Assembly: GCA_017962545.1 (NCBI GenBank)
Contig: JAGCVD010000038.1
Span: forward strand, 1-32,133
DNA: 32,133 bases
Source of the DNA: Bacteroidales bacterium
GTDB taxonomy: Bacteria; Bacteroidota; Bacteroidia; Bacteroidales; P3
Direction of reading: 5' to 3'
The stretch's first letter is position 1. The number at the start of each line of letters is the position of its first letter. This document shows positions 22,798 through 31,390 of the stretch, one piece after another. The notes beneath the pieces were generated by a model. That model had not been told where the DNA came from and did not search any database. It saw only the letters and a program-made list of their open reading frames with translations. Made by a program: the position numbers and the translations under genes.

Positions 22798-25700
22798 TTA
22801 TTCGTCGAGGTTGATTTTCATAAAGACGAACTTGCGGCGTTCGCGTTCTTTCTTCTCGATGTCGCCGCGGCGGTTGAAGACGCCGTAGAGGACGGGCACG
22901 ACGATGAGGGTGACGAAGGTGGAGACGGTGAGGCCGCCGATGACGACGAGGCCCATGGTGGTCCACATCTCGGAGCCTTCGGAGTTGGAGGTGGCCATGG
23001 GTATCATGCCGAGGATGGTGGTGAAGGCCGTCATGAGCACGGGGCGCATACGGCTCTGGCCGCTGAGGGCGATGGCCTCGTTGAGGGCGATGCCGCGCTC
23101 ACGCATGAGGTTGATGTAGTCGACCAGCACGATACCGTTCTTCACCACGATGCCGATGAGGAGCACGAGACCGAGGAGGCCTATCATGTCGATGTTGTTG
23201 CCCGTGAAGTACATGATGAGCGAGACGCCGCTGATGGCGAAGGGGATGGAGAACATGATGATGAAGGGCTTGGCGAAGGACTCGAACTGGGAGGCCATGA
23301 CGATGTAGACGAGCATGAGGATAAGGGCGGCGAGCATCATCATGTCGCGTGTGGAATCCTGCTGGTCCTTGTAGTTACCGGCCAGGGCCACGTGCACGTC
23401 GGCCGGCACGCCCATGGCGTCGATTTCCTTCTGCACGTTGAGGGCCAGTTCCTGGAGCGAGGTGCGGTAGGGCATGACGGTGAGGGTGAGGTAGCGCTGG
23501 CGGTTCTTGCGCTCGATGGTGGGCGGACACCAGTATTCCTCGATGGTGCCGAGTTCTTCGAGCTTGACCAGCTTGCCGGTGTTGGTGGGGATGGAGAGCT
23601 GCTCGATGTCGGAGATGGCGTCGCGGTATTCCTCGCGGAGACGCACGACGATGTTGTATTCCTCGCCGTCCTCCTTGAGGTAGCCGGCCAGCATGCCGTT
23701 GACGCGGTTGCGGACGTAGAGTGCCACGGTGCTCTCGTTGAGGCCGTGGAGGGCGAGTTTCTGCTTGTCGAGTTCGATTTTCAGCTCGGCGCGGTCTTCG
23801 TCGCGGCTGATTTTGGTGTCGCGGGCGCCGGGCACGTTGTCCATCACGCGCTGGCGCAGCCGCTGGGTGAAGTTGGTGGTCTGGTCGAAGTCGTAGCCGT
23901 ATATTTCGACGGAGAGGCTGTTGTTGGAGCCGCCGCCCATGCCGCCGCCGCTGTTGACCTGGTAGTTGACGATTTCGGGGTACTGGGCGAAGCACTGGCG
24001 CAGCACCTCCTGCATCTCGAAGATGGTGCGTTTGCGCTCGTACTTCTTGGTGGTGCGCACCGTCATGGATATCTTGTTGTTGGTGGTACTGTTGAAGAGT
24101 GCCGCCATGCCGGCGTCGTCGTTGGAGCCGGCCGAGGTGGAGACGACGATGACGTCGTCGCCGAGGAGGCGGTAGATGTCCTCCTCCATGTGGCGGGCGG
24201 TCTTGAGGGTCTCTTCGATGCGGGTGCCGCGTTGCAGCTCGGCGCTGATACTCATGCGGCCGTTGTCCTGCTCCTTCATGAAGTCCATGCCTATCTTGCC
24301 GGAGAGGAAGGGAAGGAGGGAGACGACGAAGAAGGCGAGGGCGATGAGCAGTGTGACACGTTTGTGGCGCAGGCACCAGCGGAGCACGTTGGCGTAGCCG
24401 GCCTCGATGGCGTTGAAGGTGCGGGTCACGGTGCGGTTGTAGAGGTTGCGCTCGCGTTTGCGGTTGTAGGCTTCCTCGTCCTCCTTCTTGAAGAAGAAGG
24501 GGCGCTCCTTGAGCATGCGCGAGGAGAGCATGGGGATGAGGGTGATGGCGGCGGTGGTGGAGACGCACACCACGATGGTGACGATCCATCCGAGCTCCTT
24601 CATGAAGATGCCCATCATGCCGGGGAGCATGGTGAGGGGCACGAAGACGGCCACGAGGACGAGGGTAGTGGCTATGACGGAGGTCCACACCTCGTTGGTG
24701 GCGCAGATGGCTGCCTCGCGCGGGTTCTCGCCGCGTTCGATATGCTTGGTGATATTCTCCAGCACCACGATGGCGTCGTCGACGACCATACCGATGGCCA
24801 CGGTGAGGGAGGCTAGGGAGATGATGTTCAGCGAGCTGTCGGCCAGGAGGAGGTAGATGAAGGAGGTGACGAGGGAGATGGGGATGGTGAGAGCGATGAC
24901 GAGGGTGGAGCGCCAGTTGCCGAGGAAGAGGAGCACCACGAGGATGACGAAGAGGAGGGCGTAGAAGATGGACTCGGTGAGACCGTTGATGGCATTGATG
25001 ATGTTGTCGGAGCCGTCGTTGATGAGTGTAATCTCGATGTCGGGCGGCAGGGTTCTCTGGATGCGTTCCATCTCCTTCTTCACCTCGCGGGCGATGGCCA
25101 CGGTGTTGGCGCCGGTCTGCTTGGTGATGATGAGGCGGGCGCCGTCCTGACCGTTGATTTTCTCGTCGAGGGAGAGGTCCTTGATGGTGTCGCGTACGGT
25201 GGCGAGGTCGCGGACGAAGACTTGCTTGCCGTTGTAGGTGGTGGTGACCACAATGTCGGCGATTTCGGAGCTCTCGACGTATTCACCCTTGACGCGCATC
25301 TGGTACTGCTCCTTGCCCATCTTGACGGTGCCGGAGGCCAGGTCGAGGTTGTTGGCCGAGATGGCGTTGCCGACCAGCTCGAGGGGGATGCCGTAGGCGT
25401 CGAGCTGCTTGGGGTCGAGGTCGATATAGACGTAGCGCTCGGGGGCGCCGCTGACGGTGATGTTGCCGATGCCGTCGATGCGGTTGAGCTCGTTGACCAC
25501 GTTGTCCTCCAGGATGCGGTCGAGGCCGGAGTAGGACTCCTTGGCGGTGAAGCCGTACATCATGATGGGCATGGCGCTGGAGTTGAGCTTCAGTATCATG
25601 GGGCGGCTCACTCCGTCGGGCAGGTTGTCGTAGAGCAGGTCGACGTAGGAGCGTATGTCGTTGAGCGCCTCGTCGATATCGGAGCCCCACTCGAACTCAA

Positions 25701-25977
25701 GGGAGACGACGGAGATATTGTCGCGCGAGTTGGAGGTGATGTTCTTCAGGCCGTCGACGCTGTTGAGCGAGTTCTCGACCAGCTTGGTGATATTGGTCTC
25801 TATCTCGCTGGCGTTGGCGCCGGCGTAGGTGGTCATCACGGTGACGTAGGGCGGGTCCATCTCGGGCATCTGGTCGATAGGCAGGCGCGAGAGGGAGAAG
25901 AGGCCCAGCACAATGACGGCCACGAAGATGAGGCCTGTCGTGATGGGGCGTTCGATTGCTGTCTTGTATATTGCCAT
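22798..25977 (-). CDS. RND-family efflux pump inner-membrane transporter (HAE type)
   Basis: The 1059-residue protein has the full RND architecture: an N-terminal helix (AIYKTAIERPITTGLIF), two large periplasmic loops and twelve membrane segments. TM4 carries the proton-relay motif GMVVDDAIVVLENI with two aspartates, typical of drug/hydrophobe exporters rather than heavy-metal pumps. Periplasmic porter motifs include DLDPKQLDAYGIP and GGGMGGGSNNSL. It exports amphiphilic compounds across the envelope with the adaptor and TolC-like protein encoded upstream. Its ATG overlaps the adaptor stop by one base (TAATG). The charged C-terminal tail (EKKERERRKF) is cytoplasmic. Confidence 0.93.
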   Translation of the reverse strand: MAIYKTAIERPITTGLIFVAVIVLGLFSLSRLPIDQMPEMDPPYVTVMTTYAGANASEIETNITKLVENSLNSVDGLKNITSNSRDNISVVSLEFEWGSDIDEALNDIRSYVDLLYDNLPDGVSRPMILKLNSSAMPIMMYGFTAKESYSGLDRILEDNVVNELNRIDGIGNITVSGAPERYVYIDLDPKQLDAYGIPLELVGNAISANNLDLASGTVKMGKEQYQMRVKGEYVESSEIADIVVTTTYNGKQVFVRDLATVRDTIKDLSLDEKINGQDGARLIITKQTGANTVAIAREVKKEMERIQRTLPPDIEITLINDGSDNIINAINGLTESIFYALLFVILVVLLFLGNWRSTLVIALTIPISLVTSFIYLLLADSSLNIISLASLTVAIGMVVDDAIVVLENITKHIERGENPREAAICATNEVWTSVIATTLVLVAVFVPLTMLPGMMGIFMKELGWIVTIVVCVSTTAAITLIPMLSSRMLKERPFFFKKEDEEAYNRKRERNLYNRTVTRTFNAIEAGYANVLRWCLRHKRVTLLIALAFFVVSLLPFLSGKIGMDFMKEQDNGRMSISAELQRGTRIEETLKTARHMEEDIYRLLGDDVIVVSTSAGSNDDAGMAALFNSTTNNKISMTVRTTKKYERKRTIFEMQEVLRQCFAQYPEIVNYQVNSGGGMGGGSNNSLSVEIYGYDFDQTTNFTQRLRQRVMDNVPGARDTKISRDEDRAELKIELDKQKLALHGLNESTVALYVRNRVNGMLAGYLKEDGEEYNIVVRLREEYRDAISDIEQLSIPTNTGKLVKLEELGTIEEYWCPPTIERKNRQRYLTLTVMPYRTSLQELALNVQKEIDAMGVPADVHVALAGNYKDQQDSTRDMMMLAALILMLVYIVMASQFESFAKPFIIMFSIPFAISGVSLIMYFTGNNIDMIGLLGLVLLIGIVVKNGIVLVDYINLMRERGIALNEAIALSGQSRMRPVLMTAFTTILGMIPMATSNSEGSEMWTTMGLVVIGGLTVSTFVTLIVVPVLYGVFNRRGDIEKKERERRKFVFMKINLDE

Positions 25978-27017
25978 TATTCTTCTACGATTTCAAGGGT
26001 TACACCATCCACAAGACGGGCCTGGCCGGTGACGACGAGCTGGTCGCCAGCTTTGAGGGCGCCATTCTCGACGGGGATTATTTCAATGCGGTCGTCGAAA
26101 CGTTGTCCGAGGGTGACGGCCACACGACGGGCGGTAGTGCCATCAGCCACGAATACATAACGGTCGTTGCTGCCAGTGAGCTTGAGCACACTTTGGTAGG
26201 GTACCACTATGGCGTCGACCTCTCCCACAGCGAGTTGTGTGCGCACATACATGCCTGGGCGTATCTTTTCGCTGGCATTGGGGATATTGAGCTTGGCCTG
26301 GAAGGTGTGGCTGGCGGCGTCGACGGTGGGGTAGACAATCTCGATGGTGGCGGGGAAAGTTTGTCCCGGGTAGATGTCGCTCTCGATGCTGACTTTCATG
26401 CCTTGGTGGACTAGGGGGAAGTAGGTCTCGGGGATGTTGATGATGGCTTTCAGGCGGCTGATTTGTGTGAGCGTGAGGATGGGGGCGCCGGTGTACATCT
26501 CGCCGTCCTCGTAGTTCTTGGCACTGATGACGCCGGCGAACTGGGCTTTGACGAAGGTGTTCTGCTCCTGGAAGCGCTCGGTCTCCACCAACTGGTCGTA
26601 GCCTGCCTTGGTCTGGTCGTAGACTTGCTGGCTGATGCTGCCGCTCTGCTTGAGGGCGCTGACGCGGTCGAACTCGGTTCTGGTAGAAGCGAGGTTGATG
26701 CGGGTGGTGTTGAGCTGCGTCTGGTCCATGCGGACGAGCAGGGTGCCTTTCTGCACGCGGCTGCCCACCTCGACGTAGATGTGCTCGATGTGCCCCGTGA
26801 TGCTGGGGGCGATGTTCATGGTCTCGTAGCCTTCGAGGGTGGAGGAGAGCTCGAGGGTTTTGGCGATGCGCTCGCTCTGGAGGGTGAGCACCTTCACCTT
26901 CTCGGCTTCTTTCTTGGTGGTGGTGGCAGTCTTGGAGTCACCGCTGCCTTTGCCGCCGCAGGCCGTGAGGGAGCAGAGGGCCAGGGCGATGGCTGCAATT
27001 CGGATGGTGTTGTTCAT
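25977..27017 (-). CDS. RND periplasmic adaptor (membrane fusion) lipoprotein
   Basis: The 346-residue protein has a lipoprotein signal (lipobox LTAC, cysteine 20). The usual adaptor order follows: a lipoyl half (GHIEHIYVEVGSRVQKGTLL), a helical hairpin (about 105-150), the second lipoyl half, and beta-barrel and membrane-proximal domains (FDDRIEIIPVENGALKAGDQ). It bridges the RND pump and the TolC-like channel. It lies between the genes for those two partners with short spacing, consistent with a tripartite operon. Confidence 0.92.
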   Translation of the reverse strand: MNNTIRIAAIALALCSLTACGGKGSGDSKTATTTKKEAEKVKVLTLQSERIAKTLELSSTLEGYETMNIAPSITGHIEHIYVEVGSRVQKGTLLVRMDQTQLNTTRINLASTRTEFDRVSALKQSGSISQQVYDQTKAGYDQLVETERFQEQNTFVKAQFAGVISAKNYEDGEMYTGAPILTLTQISRLKAIINIPETYFPLVHQGMKVSIESDIYPGQTFPATIEIVYPTVDAASHTFQAKLNIPNASEKIRPGMYVRTQLAVGEVDAIVVPYQSVLKLTGSNDRYVFVADGTTARRVAVTLGQRFDDRIEIIPVENGALKAGDQLVVTGQARLVDGVTLEIVEE

Positions 27018-27032
27018 ATTGTGATTGTCTTT

Positions 27033-28319
27033 TTATTCGTTTAACATATTCTCAAGTGCTACCTGTGCCGAGATGACACTCATGACGGCCTGTATGTAGT
27101 TGCTCTGTGCCGAGATGATATCGGTGGAGGCGTTGGTTACCTCGAGACTGCTGGCGCGGCCGTAGTTGTATTTCTCGGTGAGATTGTCGAAGACACGCTT
27201 GGTGACGTCGAGGTTGCGGCGCTGGATATCGTAGCTCTCGAGTGCCGAGGCGAGGTCGTAGCAGAGCTGGTTGTACTGCACCTGCAAGCCGTCTTCGGCC
27301 TGACGGCGGCTGTTCTGCGTCTCCTGGAGGGCTATCTTGGCGCTCTTGATGTTGGCCGCCCGGGAGCCGCTGCTGAAGAGGGGCATGCTGACGGAGGCAC
27401 CAATCATGTTGGGCGGCGTCATATTCATGCCTTCGTCGCCGAAGTAGTGCTTCTTGCTGTATTGGTAATAGACCGACAGGGTGGGGGTGAAGTCCATCCA
27501 AGCCATGGTGACATTCTTTTTGGCCAGTTGTTCGTTCTGCTCCAGCAGTCGGTAATTGTAGTTTTTGGTGATGTCGAAACCTTTGGCCAGCAGTTGTGTG
27601 GCATTGTCGACGCTCAGGATGTCATCGACGGGTGTGGTGAGCTCCAGTTCGGCATTGACGTCGGCTCCCAGCTGCAGCAGCAGCGAGTTGCGCAGGGCTT
27701 CCAGAGAGCGGCGTGTGCTGTTGATGCTGTTGCGCATAGAGGCCACCTGTACCTGCAGCTTGTCGGCGTCGACCTGCTCGGCGGCGCCCACATCGACGCT
27801 GGCCTGACTGGTGGCGGCAAGACGTTCAAGGTTGGCCAGGCTGGAGTCGAGCAGTCCTACAGTCTGTTGCATGACGAGGATGCTGACATAAACGTTCTTC
27901 ACGTTGGCACGGGTGGTCTGCTCAGTCTGTTGACGCGAGATGTCGGTCATCTGCATGGAGATGTTTTGTAGCAAGGTGCCGACAATCTGGGCACCCGTGA
28001 GAGCCACAGAGGCCGTCACGCTGAAGGTGCCGTTGGGGTCCATGGGGATATTGAAACCGCCAAGGTTCATCTCGTAGCCGCACATGTTCTGGTAGTCGAA
28101 GCCAGCCTTCACCTGAGGTAGCATGGTGCTGAAGGTTTTCCAACGTTCCATCTCGGCCTTCTTGATGTCGAGGTCGGCATTTTGCATGGTGGCGTTATGT
28201 TCGACGGCATATTGTTGTGCCTCGGCAAGGCTCAGACGCAGCGTCTGTCGCTGCTGCGCCAATGCTGATGTTGCAAGGGCCAGACAAGCGACTGTTAGAA
28301 ATAGTTTACGGTAATTCAC
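27033..28319 (-). CDS. TolC-family outer membrane efflux channel
   Basis: From a GTG at 28319 the product has 428 residues with a signal peptide ending ALAQ at residue 22. A TTG at 28382 would add 21 charged residues overlapping yajC and is less likely. Two internal repeats of the outer-membrane-efflux domain are visible, each a pair of long helices flanking a beta segment (LAEAQQYAVEHNATMQNADL for the first; the second opens in the region around AANIKSAKIALQET). It provides the outer-membrane exit duct of the tripartite pump. It begins 19 nt after yajC ends. Confidence 0.9.
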   Translation of the reverse strand: MNYRKLFLTVACLALATSALAQQRQTLRLSLAEAQQYAVEHNATMQNADLDIKKAEMERWKTFSTMLPQVKAGFDYQNMCGYEMNLGGFNIPMDPNGTFSVTASVALTGAQIVGTLLQNISMQMTDISRQQTEQTTRANVKNVYVSILVMQQTVGLLDSSLANLERLAATSQASVDVGAAEQVDADKLQVQVASMRNSINSTRRSLEALRNSLLLQLGADVNAELELTTPVDDILSVDNATQLLAKGFDITKNYNYRLLEQNEQLAKKNVTMAWMDFTPTLSVYYQYSKKHYFGDEGMNMTPPNMIGASVSMPLFSSGSRAANIKSAKIALQETQNSRRQAEDGLQVQYNQLCYDLASALESYDIQRRNLDVTKRVFDNLTEKYNYGRASSLEVTNASTDIISAQSNYIQAVMSVISAQVALENMLNE

Positions 28320-28338
28320 GGTCTTGGGACTCTTTTTT

Positions 28339-28629
28339 TTACTTTTTTGTTTTCCGCTCGGGGATGGGCTGCAAGGTGGCAATCTGCACTTTCATGCGTA
28401 TGCCGGGGGCGGCCTCGACAGAGGCGTAGGAACCGTCGCGGCTGACGAAGGTGACGTGGATGCCTCCAGCGGTCATCAGGCGGTCACCGGCTTTCAGACT
28501 GTCACGGTAGGCGGCTTCTTTCTTGGTCTTGTCGCTCTGTGGTTTGATGAGGAACAGGTAGAACACGGCTATCATCAGCACAATCATGATGGCTGTCTTC
28601 CAGCCGTTTGCGATGTCAAGTAGTAGCAT
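28339..28629 (-). CDS. yajC: YajC, Sec translocon accessory protein
   Basis: The 96-residue protein has one N-terminal membrane helix (TAIMIVLMIAVFYLFLIKPQ) and the conserved small cytoplasmic domain (LKAGDRLMTAGGIHVTFV). YajC associates with SecDF-YidC and has been found bound to AcrB-type RND pumps in Escherichia coli. No secDF lies nearby; instead it directly precedes a tripartite RND operon in the same direction. No full promoter consensus was found in the 128-nt divergent gap to murL. Confidence 0.88.
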   Translation of the reverse strand: MLLLDIANGWKTAIMIVLMIAVFYLFLIKPQSDKTKKEAAYRDSLKAGDRLMTAGGIHVTFVSRDGSYASVEAAPGIRMKVQIATLQPIPERKTKK

Positions 28630-28757
28630 ATTTCTTGTCTTTTATAATATTTCAAAAATCATTTAACGGCACTCTGTTTTCTTTATTGTGTGAAGTGGAT
28701 AAATTTTTAGTGAGAAAGTGTGACAATATTTTATTGTTAAGGACGTTATGTAAAAGT

Positions 28758-30143
28758 ATGAATAACACAGAAAAGTATAACTCGCTACGAGCACAATACC
28801 CTGTATTTGAGTATGTCGCCTACCATGCCTCGGTGGAAGATGAGGGGTTGCGGGTGAGGTTTGACTTCCGTATGGGTGATGTGGAGTTTCATCCCACGGC
28901 GCTGGTAGAACGGCGACCGTTCCTTGAGTTCGGAGATGTCGACAGGCTTGTTTTTGATATTGGCATGGTGGAATTGGTAAGCTACTGGAAGTGTGCTTGT
29001 CCGCCGACGGTGCGTGTGCTCTGCGGCCACTTGACGGAGGAACAGAAGGCTTTCTGGAAGAAGCTCTACTGGAACGGGTTGGGTGAGTTCTACTATACCA
29101 ACGGCCTCACCACCGAACCCCTCTCCTCGAAAGAGAGGGGAGTGGATAGCGATTCTTTTATGGTAATTGAGTGTTCGAAGCAGGACGTTCAACACCCCTC
29201 TCTTCATAGGAGAGGGGCTGGGGGAGAGGCCGCATACTTGGTGCCCGTCGGTGGTGGCAAGGATAGTGTGGTTACACTAGAGTTGTTGCGCCGGGCCGGC
29301 AAGACGATACGTCCGCTGATCATGAATCCGCGCGGTGCCACGATAGAATGTGCCCGCGTGGCTGGTTTCCCGATGGACGAGGTGCTGGTGATACGCCGCA
29401 CCATAGATCCGACACTGTTGGAGTTGAATGCCAAAGGATATTTAAACGGTCACACGCCATTTTCTGCCATGCTGGCCTTCTACACCCGTCTGGCGTCGGC
29501 GCTGAGCGGCATCCCCAATGTGGCGCTGAGTAACGAGAGTTCGGCTAATGAAAGCACGGTGGCAGGCAGTTATGTCAACCATCAGTATAGCAAGAGCCTG
29601 GAGTTTGAAGATGACTTTCGCCTTTATAATTCGGAGTTCGGAGTTCGGAGTTCGGAGTATAATTATTTTTCATTTCTCAGACCGTTATCCGAGTTGCAGA
29701 TTGCCATGCTTTTCAGCCGCTTCACGCAGTATCACGACGTGTTCCGCTCGTGCAACGTGGGCAGCAAGCAGGATATCTGGTGCGGACACTGCGCCAAGTG
29801 TCTCTTCGCCTACATCATCCTGTCGCCTTTCATCGCTCCCGACAGGCTGAACCGCATATTTGGCAAGTCGATGCTCGACTATGTGACGCTAAGGCCTGAG
29901 TTTGAGCAGCTGATTGGCGAAGCCGAGACAAAACCCTTCGAGTGTGTGGGCACCGTCAGCGAGGTGCGCCAGGCACTGTCGATGGCTATAGACCGCTGGT
30001 ACAAGACCGAAAGGCCGTCTCTCCTTAAAGACCTTAAAGACGTTAAAGACCCTAAAGACCTTAATGTTCTATTGCCTATTGGCAACCTTGCAGAGGAAGA
30101 ACGAAAAATACTTCAAGACGCATGTTTAGAGAAGAGCAACTGA
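28758..30143 (+). CDS. murL: MurL-like UDP-MurNAc-L-Ala-L-Glu epimerase (PP-loop enzyme)
   Basis: With ATG at 28758 the product has 461 residues; upstream in-frame codons lie in non-coding AT-rich DNA. It carries an ATP-pyrophosphatase PP-loop GGGKDS (165-170), NGHTPFSA, SNESSANE, VNHQYSKSLEFE and a CxxCxxC cluster (C342, C345, C348). MurL activates the terminal L-Glu carboxylate with ATP and inverts it to D-Glu on the nucleotide precursor. The next gene, overlapping by 22 nt, is a MurD2-like ligase, which strongly supports the call. A 131-bp palindromic element (residues about 115-159) and two tandem-repeat tracts are inserted in frame. I assign the family from memory of its motifs, not by search. 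Confidence 0.72.
   Translation: MNNTEKYNSLRAQYPVFEYVAYHASVEDEGLRVRFDFRMGDVEFHPTALVERRPFLEFGDVDRLVFDIGMVELVSYWKCACPPTVRVLCGHLTEEQKAFWKKLYWNGLGEFYYTNGLTTEPLSSKERGVDSDSFMVIECSKQDVQHPSLHRRGAGGEAAYLVPVGGGKDSVVTLELLRRAGKTIRPLIMNPRGATIECARVAGFPMDEVLVIRRTIDPTLLELNAKGYLNGHTPFSAMLAFYTRLASALSGIPNVALSNESSANESTVAGSYVNHQYSKSLEFEDDFRLYNSEFGVRSSEYNYFSFLRPLSELQIAMLFSRFTQYHDVFRSCNVGSKQDIWCGHCAKCLFAYIILSPFIAPDRLNRIFGKSMLDYVTLRPEFEQLIGEAETKPFECVGTVSEVRQALSMAIDRWYKTERPSLLKDLKDVKDPKDLNVLLPIGNLAEEERKILQDACLEKSN
29102..29232 (+). repeat. GC-rich palindromic element inserted in frame in murL
   Basis: Terminal inverted repeats CGGCCTC (29102-29108) and GAGGCCG (29226-29232) bound two internal hairpins, each CCCCTCTC paired with GAGAGGGG. 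The element reads through as about 45 residues immediately before the conserved YLVPVGGGKDS strand. A second copy lies at 31696-31790. Confidence 0.85.
29633..29660 (+). repeat. Heptamer tandem repeat inside murL
   Basis: Four units, CGGAGTT three times then CGGAGTA, are translated within SEFGVRSSEY, between the conserved FEDDF and YFSFLRP blocks. Confidence 0.8.
30024..30059 (+). repeat. Nonamer tandem repeat near the murL 3' end
   Basis: Four units, CTTAAAGAC twice, GTTAAAGAC and CCTAAAGAC, encode LKDLKDVKDPKD (residues about 423-434) in the charged C-terminal region. Confidence 0.8.
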
Positions 30144-31390
30144 GAGCCCTTTTGGAGGGACGCCGTATACTGATAGCCGGTTACGGACGTGAGGGTAAGA
30201 GTGCCGAACGTCTCATCCAGCGGCTGGTGCCACAAGCCGATTATACTGTTGCCATGCAAGTGGAAAACGGAAAGTGGAAAACGGAAAGTGGAGAATGGTG
30301 CGCCGACTGGCCATTTGATATGGTCATCAAGAGTCCCGGCATCCCCAACTACCAACTGTCAACTGTCAACTACCAACTAATAACATCTCTCACCGACCTA
30401 TTCCTGCAGGTGTATGGCGACATGACTATCGGTGTCACTGGTACCAAGGGCAAGAGTACTACGGCGAGTCTGATACACCACCTGTTGCCCGGCTCCATCT
30501 TGGCTGGTAATATCGGTATTCCGCTCTTCGACATCCTCGACGAACTGAAGGAGGACTCGCTTGTGGTCGCCGAACTCAGTTGCCATCAGTTGGAGAATAT
30601 CCACCGTTGCCCCCATGTCGCCGTGCTGCTGAACCTCTTCCAGGAACATCTCGACCATTACGAGAACTATATGGGCTACAAGATGGCCAAGATGCAGATA
30701 GGATTGAAGCAGCGTGTGGGTGACCATTTCTTTTACTGCACAGACAATAAAGAACTGTGTGAAATGGTTAAGAGTTATGAGTTAAGAGTTAAGGGTGAGT
30801 TACATCCGTATAGTATCAATGATATTTCATGTGGGGAACGTGAGGTATTGAAGGCTTGCCCTTTGGAGGGCGAGCATAATAGGAGCAACGCGTTGGTGGC
30901 CTGTCGTGTGGCAACTCTTATGGGAATACAGGTGTCTAAAGGACAGTTGTCCTCATTCCAAGGATTGAGACATCGTATGGAGAAGGTGGGTGAGGTGCGT
31001 GGCATCATATGGTATGATGACAGCATCAGCACCATTCCCGCCGCTGCCATTGCTGCCGTGAAGGCACTGGGACGCGTCGACACGCTGATTCTCGGGGGCT
31101 TCGACCGCGGTATCGACTACTCACCACTGGTCGATTTTCTGAAAGAACACCCGATAAAGAACCTCGTCTTCGTCGGTCAGGCTGGCCGCCGTATATTCTC
31201 TGCCACTCAGCCACTCAGCCACTCAGCCACTCTCATCGAAGATGACTACACGAAAATAGTGCCCTGGTGTGCCGAGCATACGCCACAGGGTGGGGTAGTG
31301 CTTCTCTCGCCGGCGGCGGCGAGCTATGACGCCTTCAAGAACTTTGAGCACCGCGGCGACTTTTTCGCCGAGCAAATCAGCAAACTATGA
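30122..31390 (+). CDS. murD2: MurD2-like UDP-N-acetylmuramoyl-L-alanine--L-glutamate ligase
   Basis: The 422-residue Mur ligase has an N-terminal Rossmann-like domain (RILIAGYGREGKSAERLI), the ATP-binding P-loop GTKGKST (107-113), central ELSCHQL and LFQEHLDHY, and a C-terminal domain with DTLILGGFDRG. The MurD signature DSKATN is replaced by DDSISTIP (299-306), which I associate with the L-Glu-specific MurD2 branch. It overlaps murL by 22 nt and the following M20 gene by ATGA. Four tandem-repeat tracts add residues at about 47-58, 76-87, 216-227 and 361-371, all outside the conserved motifs. Generic MurD activity (D-Glu) remains the alternative. Confidence 0.75.
   Translation: MFREEQLRALLEGRRILIAGYGREGKSAERLIQRLVPQADYTVAMQVENGKWKTESGEWCADWPFDMVIKSPGIPNYQLSTVNYQLITSLTDLFLQVYGDMTIGVTGTKGKSTTASLIHHLLPGSILAGNIGIPLFDILDELKEDSLVVAELSCHQLENIHRCPHVAVLLNLFQEHLDHYENYMGYKMAKMQIGLKQRVGDHFFYCTDNKELCEMVKSYELRVKGELHPYSINDISCGEREVLKACPLEGEHNRSNALVACRVATLMGIQVSKGQLSSFQGLRHRMEKVGEVRGIIWYDDSISTIPAAAIAAVKALGRVDTLILGGFDRGIDYSPLVDFLKEHPIKNLVFVGQAGRRIFSATQPLSHSATLIEDDYTKIVPWCAEHTPQGGVVLLSPAAASYDAFKNFEHRGDFFAEQISKL
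30260..30294 (+). repeat. Heptamer tandem repeat inside murD2, tract 1
   Basis: Units GTGGAAA, ACGGAAA, GTGGAAA, ACGGAAA and GTGGAGA encode ENGKWKTESGEW in the N-terminal domain. Confidence 0.85.
30347..30381 (+). repeat. Heptamer tandem repeat inside murD2, tract 2
   Basis: Units AACTACC, AACTGTC, AACTGTC, AACTACC and AACTAAT encode NYQLSTVNYQL just after the conserved KSPGIP loop. Confidence 0.85.
30767..30801 (+). repeat. Heptamer tandem repeat inside murD2, tract 3
   Basis: Units GTTAAGA, GTTATGA, GTTAAGA, GTTAAGG and GTGAGTT encode VKSYELRVKGEL in the central domain. Confidence 0.85.
31203..31234 (+). repeat. Octamer tandem repeat inside murD2, tract 4
   Basis: CCACTCAG three times then CCACTCTC encodes TQPLSHSATL in the C-terminal domain. 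Confidence 0.85.

Noticed and set aside
23392-24816. Long plus-strand frame (474 codons) opposite the RND pump
   Set aside because: It is the codon-position shadow of the GC-rich pump gene; its composition is Gly/Val/Asp/His-rich and no domain is visible.
22798-25977. Heavy-metal (CusA/CzcA-type) RND pump
   Set aside because: TM4 has the two-aspartate GMVVDDAIVVLEN motif of HAE-type pumps, and no metal-binding partner genes are adjacent.
28320-28382. TTG start at 28382 for the TolC-like gene
   Set aside because: It would overlap yajC and add a charged segment before the signal peptide; the GTG at 28319 gives a standard signal sequence.
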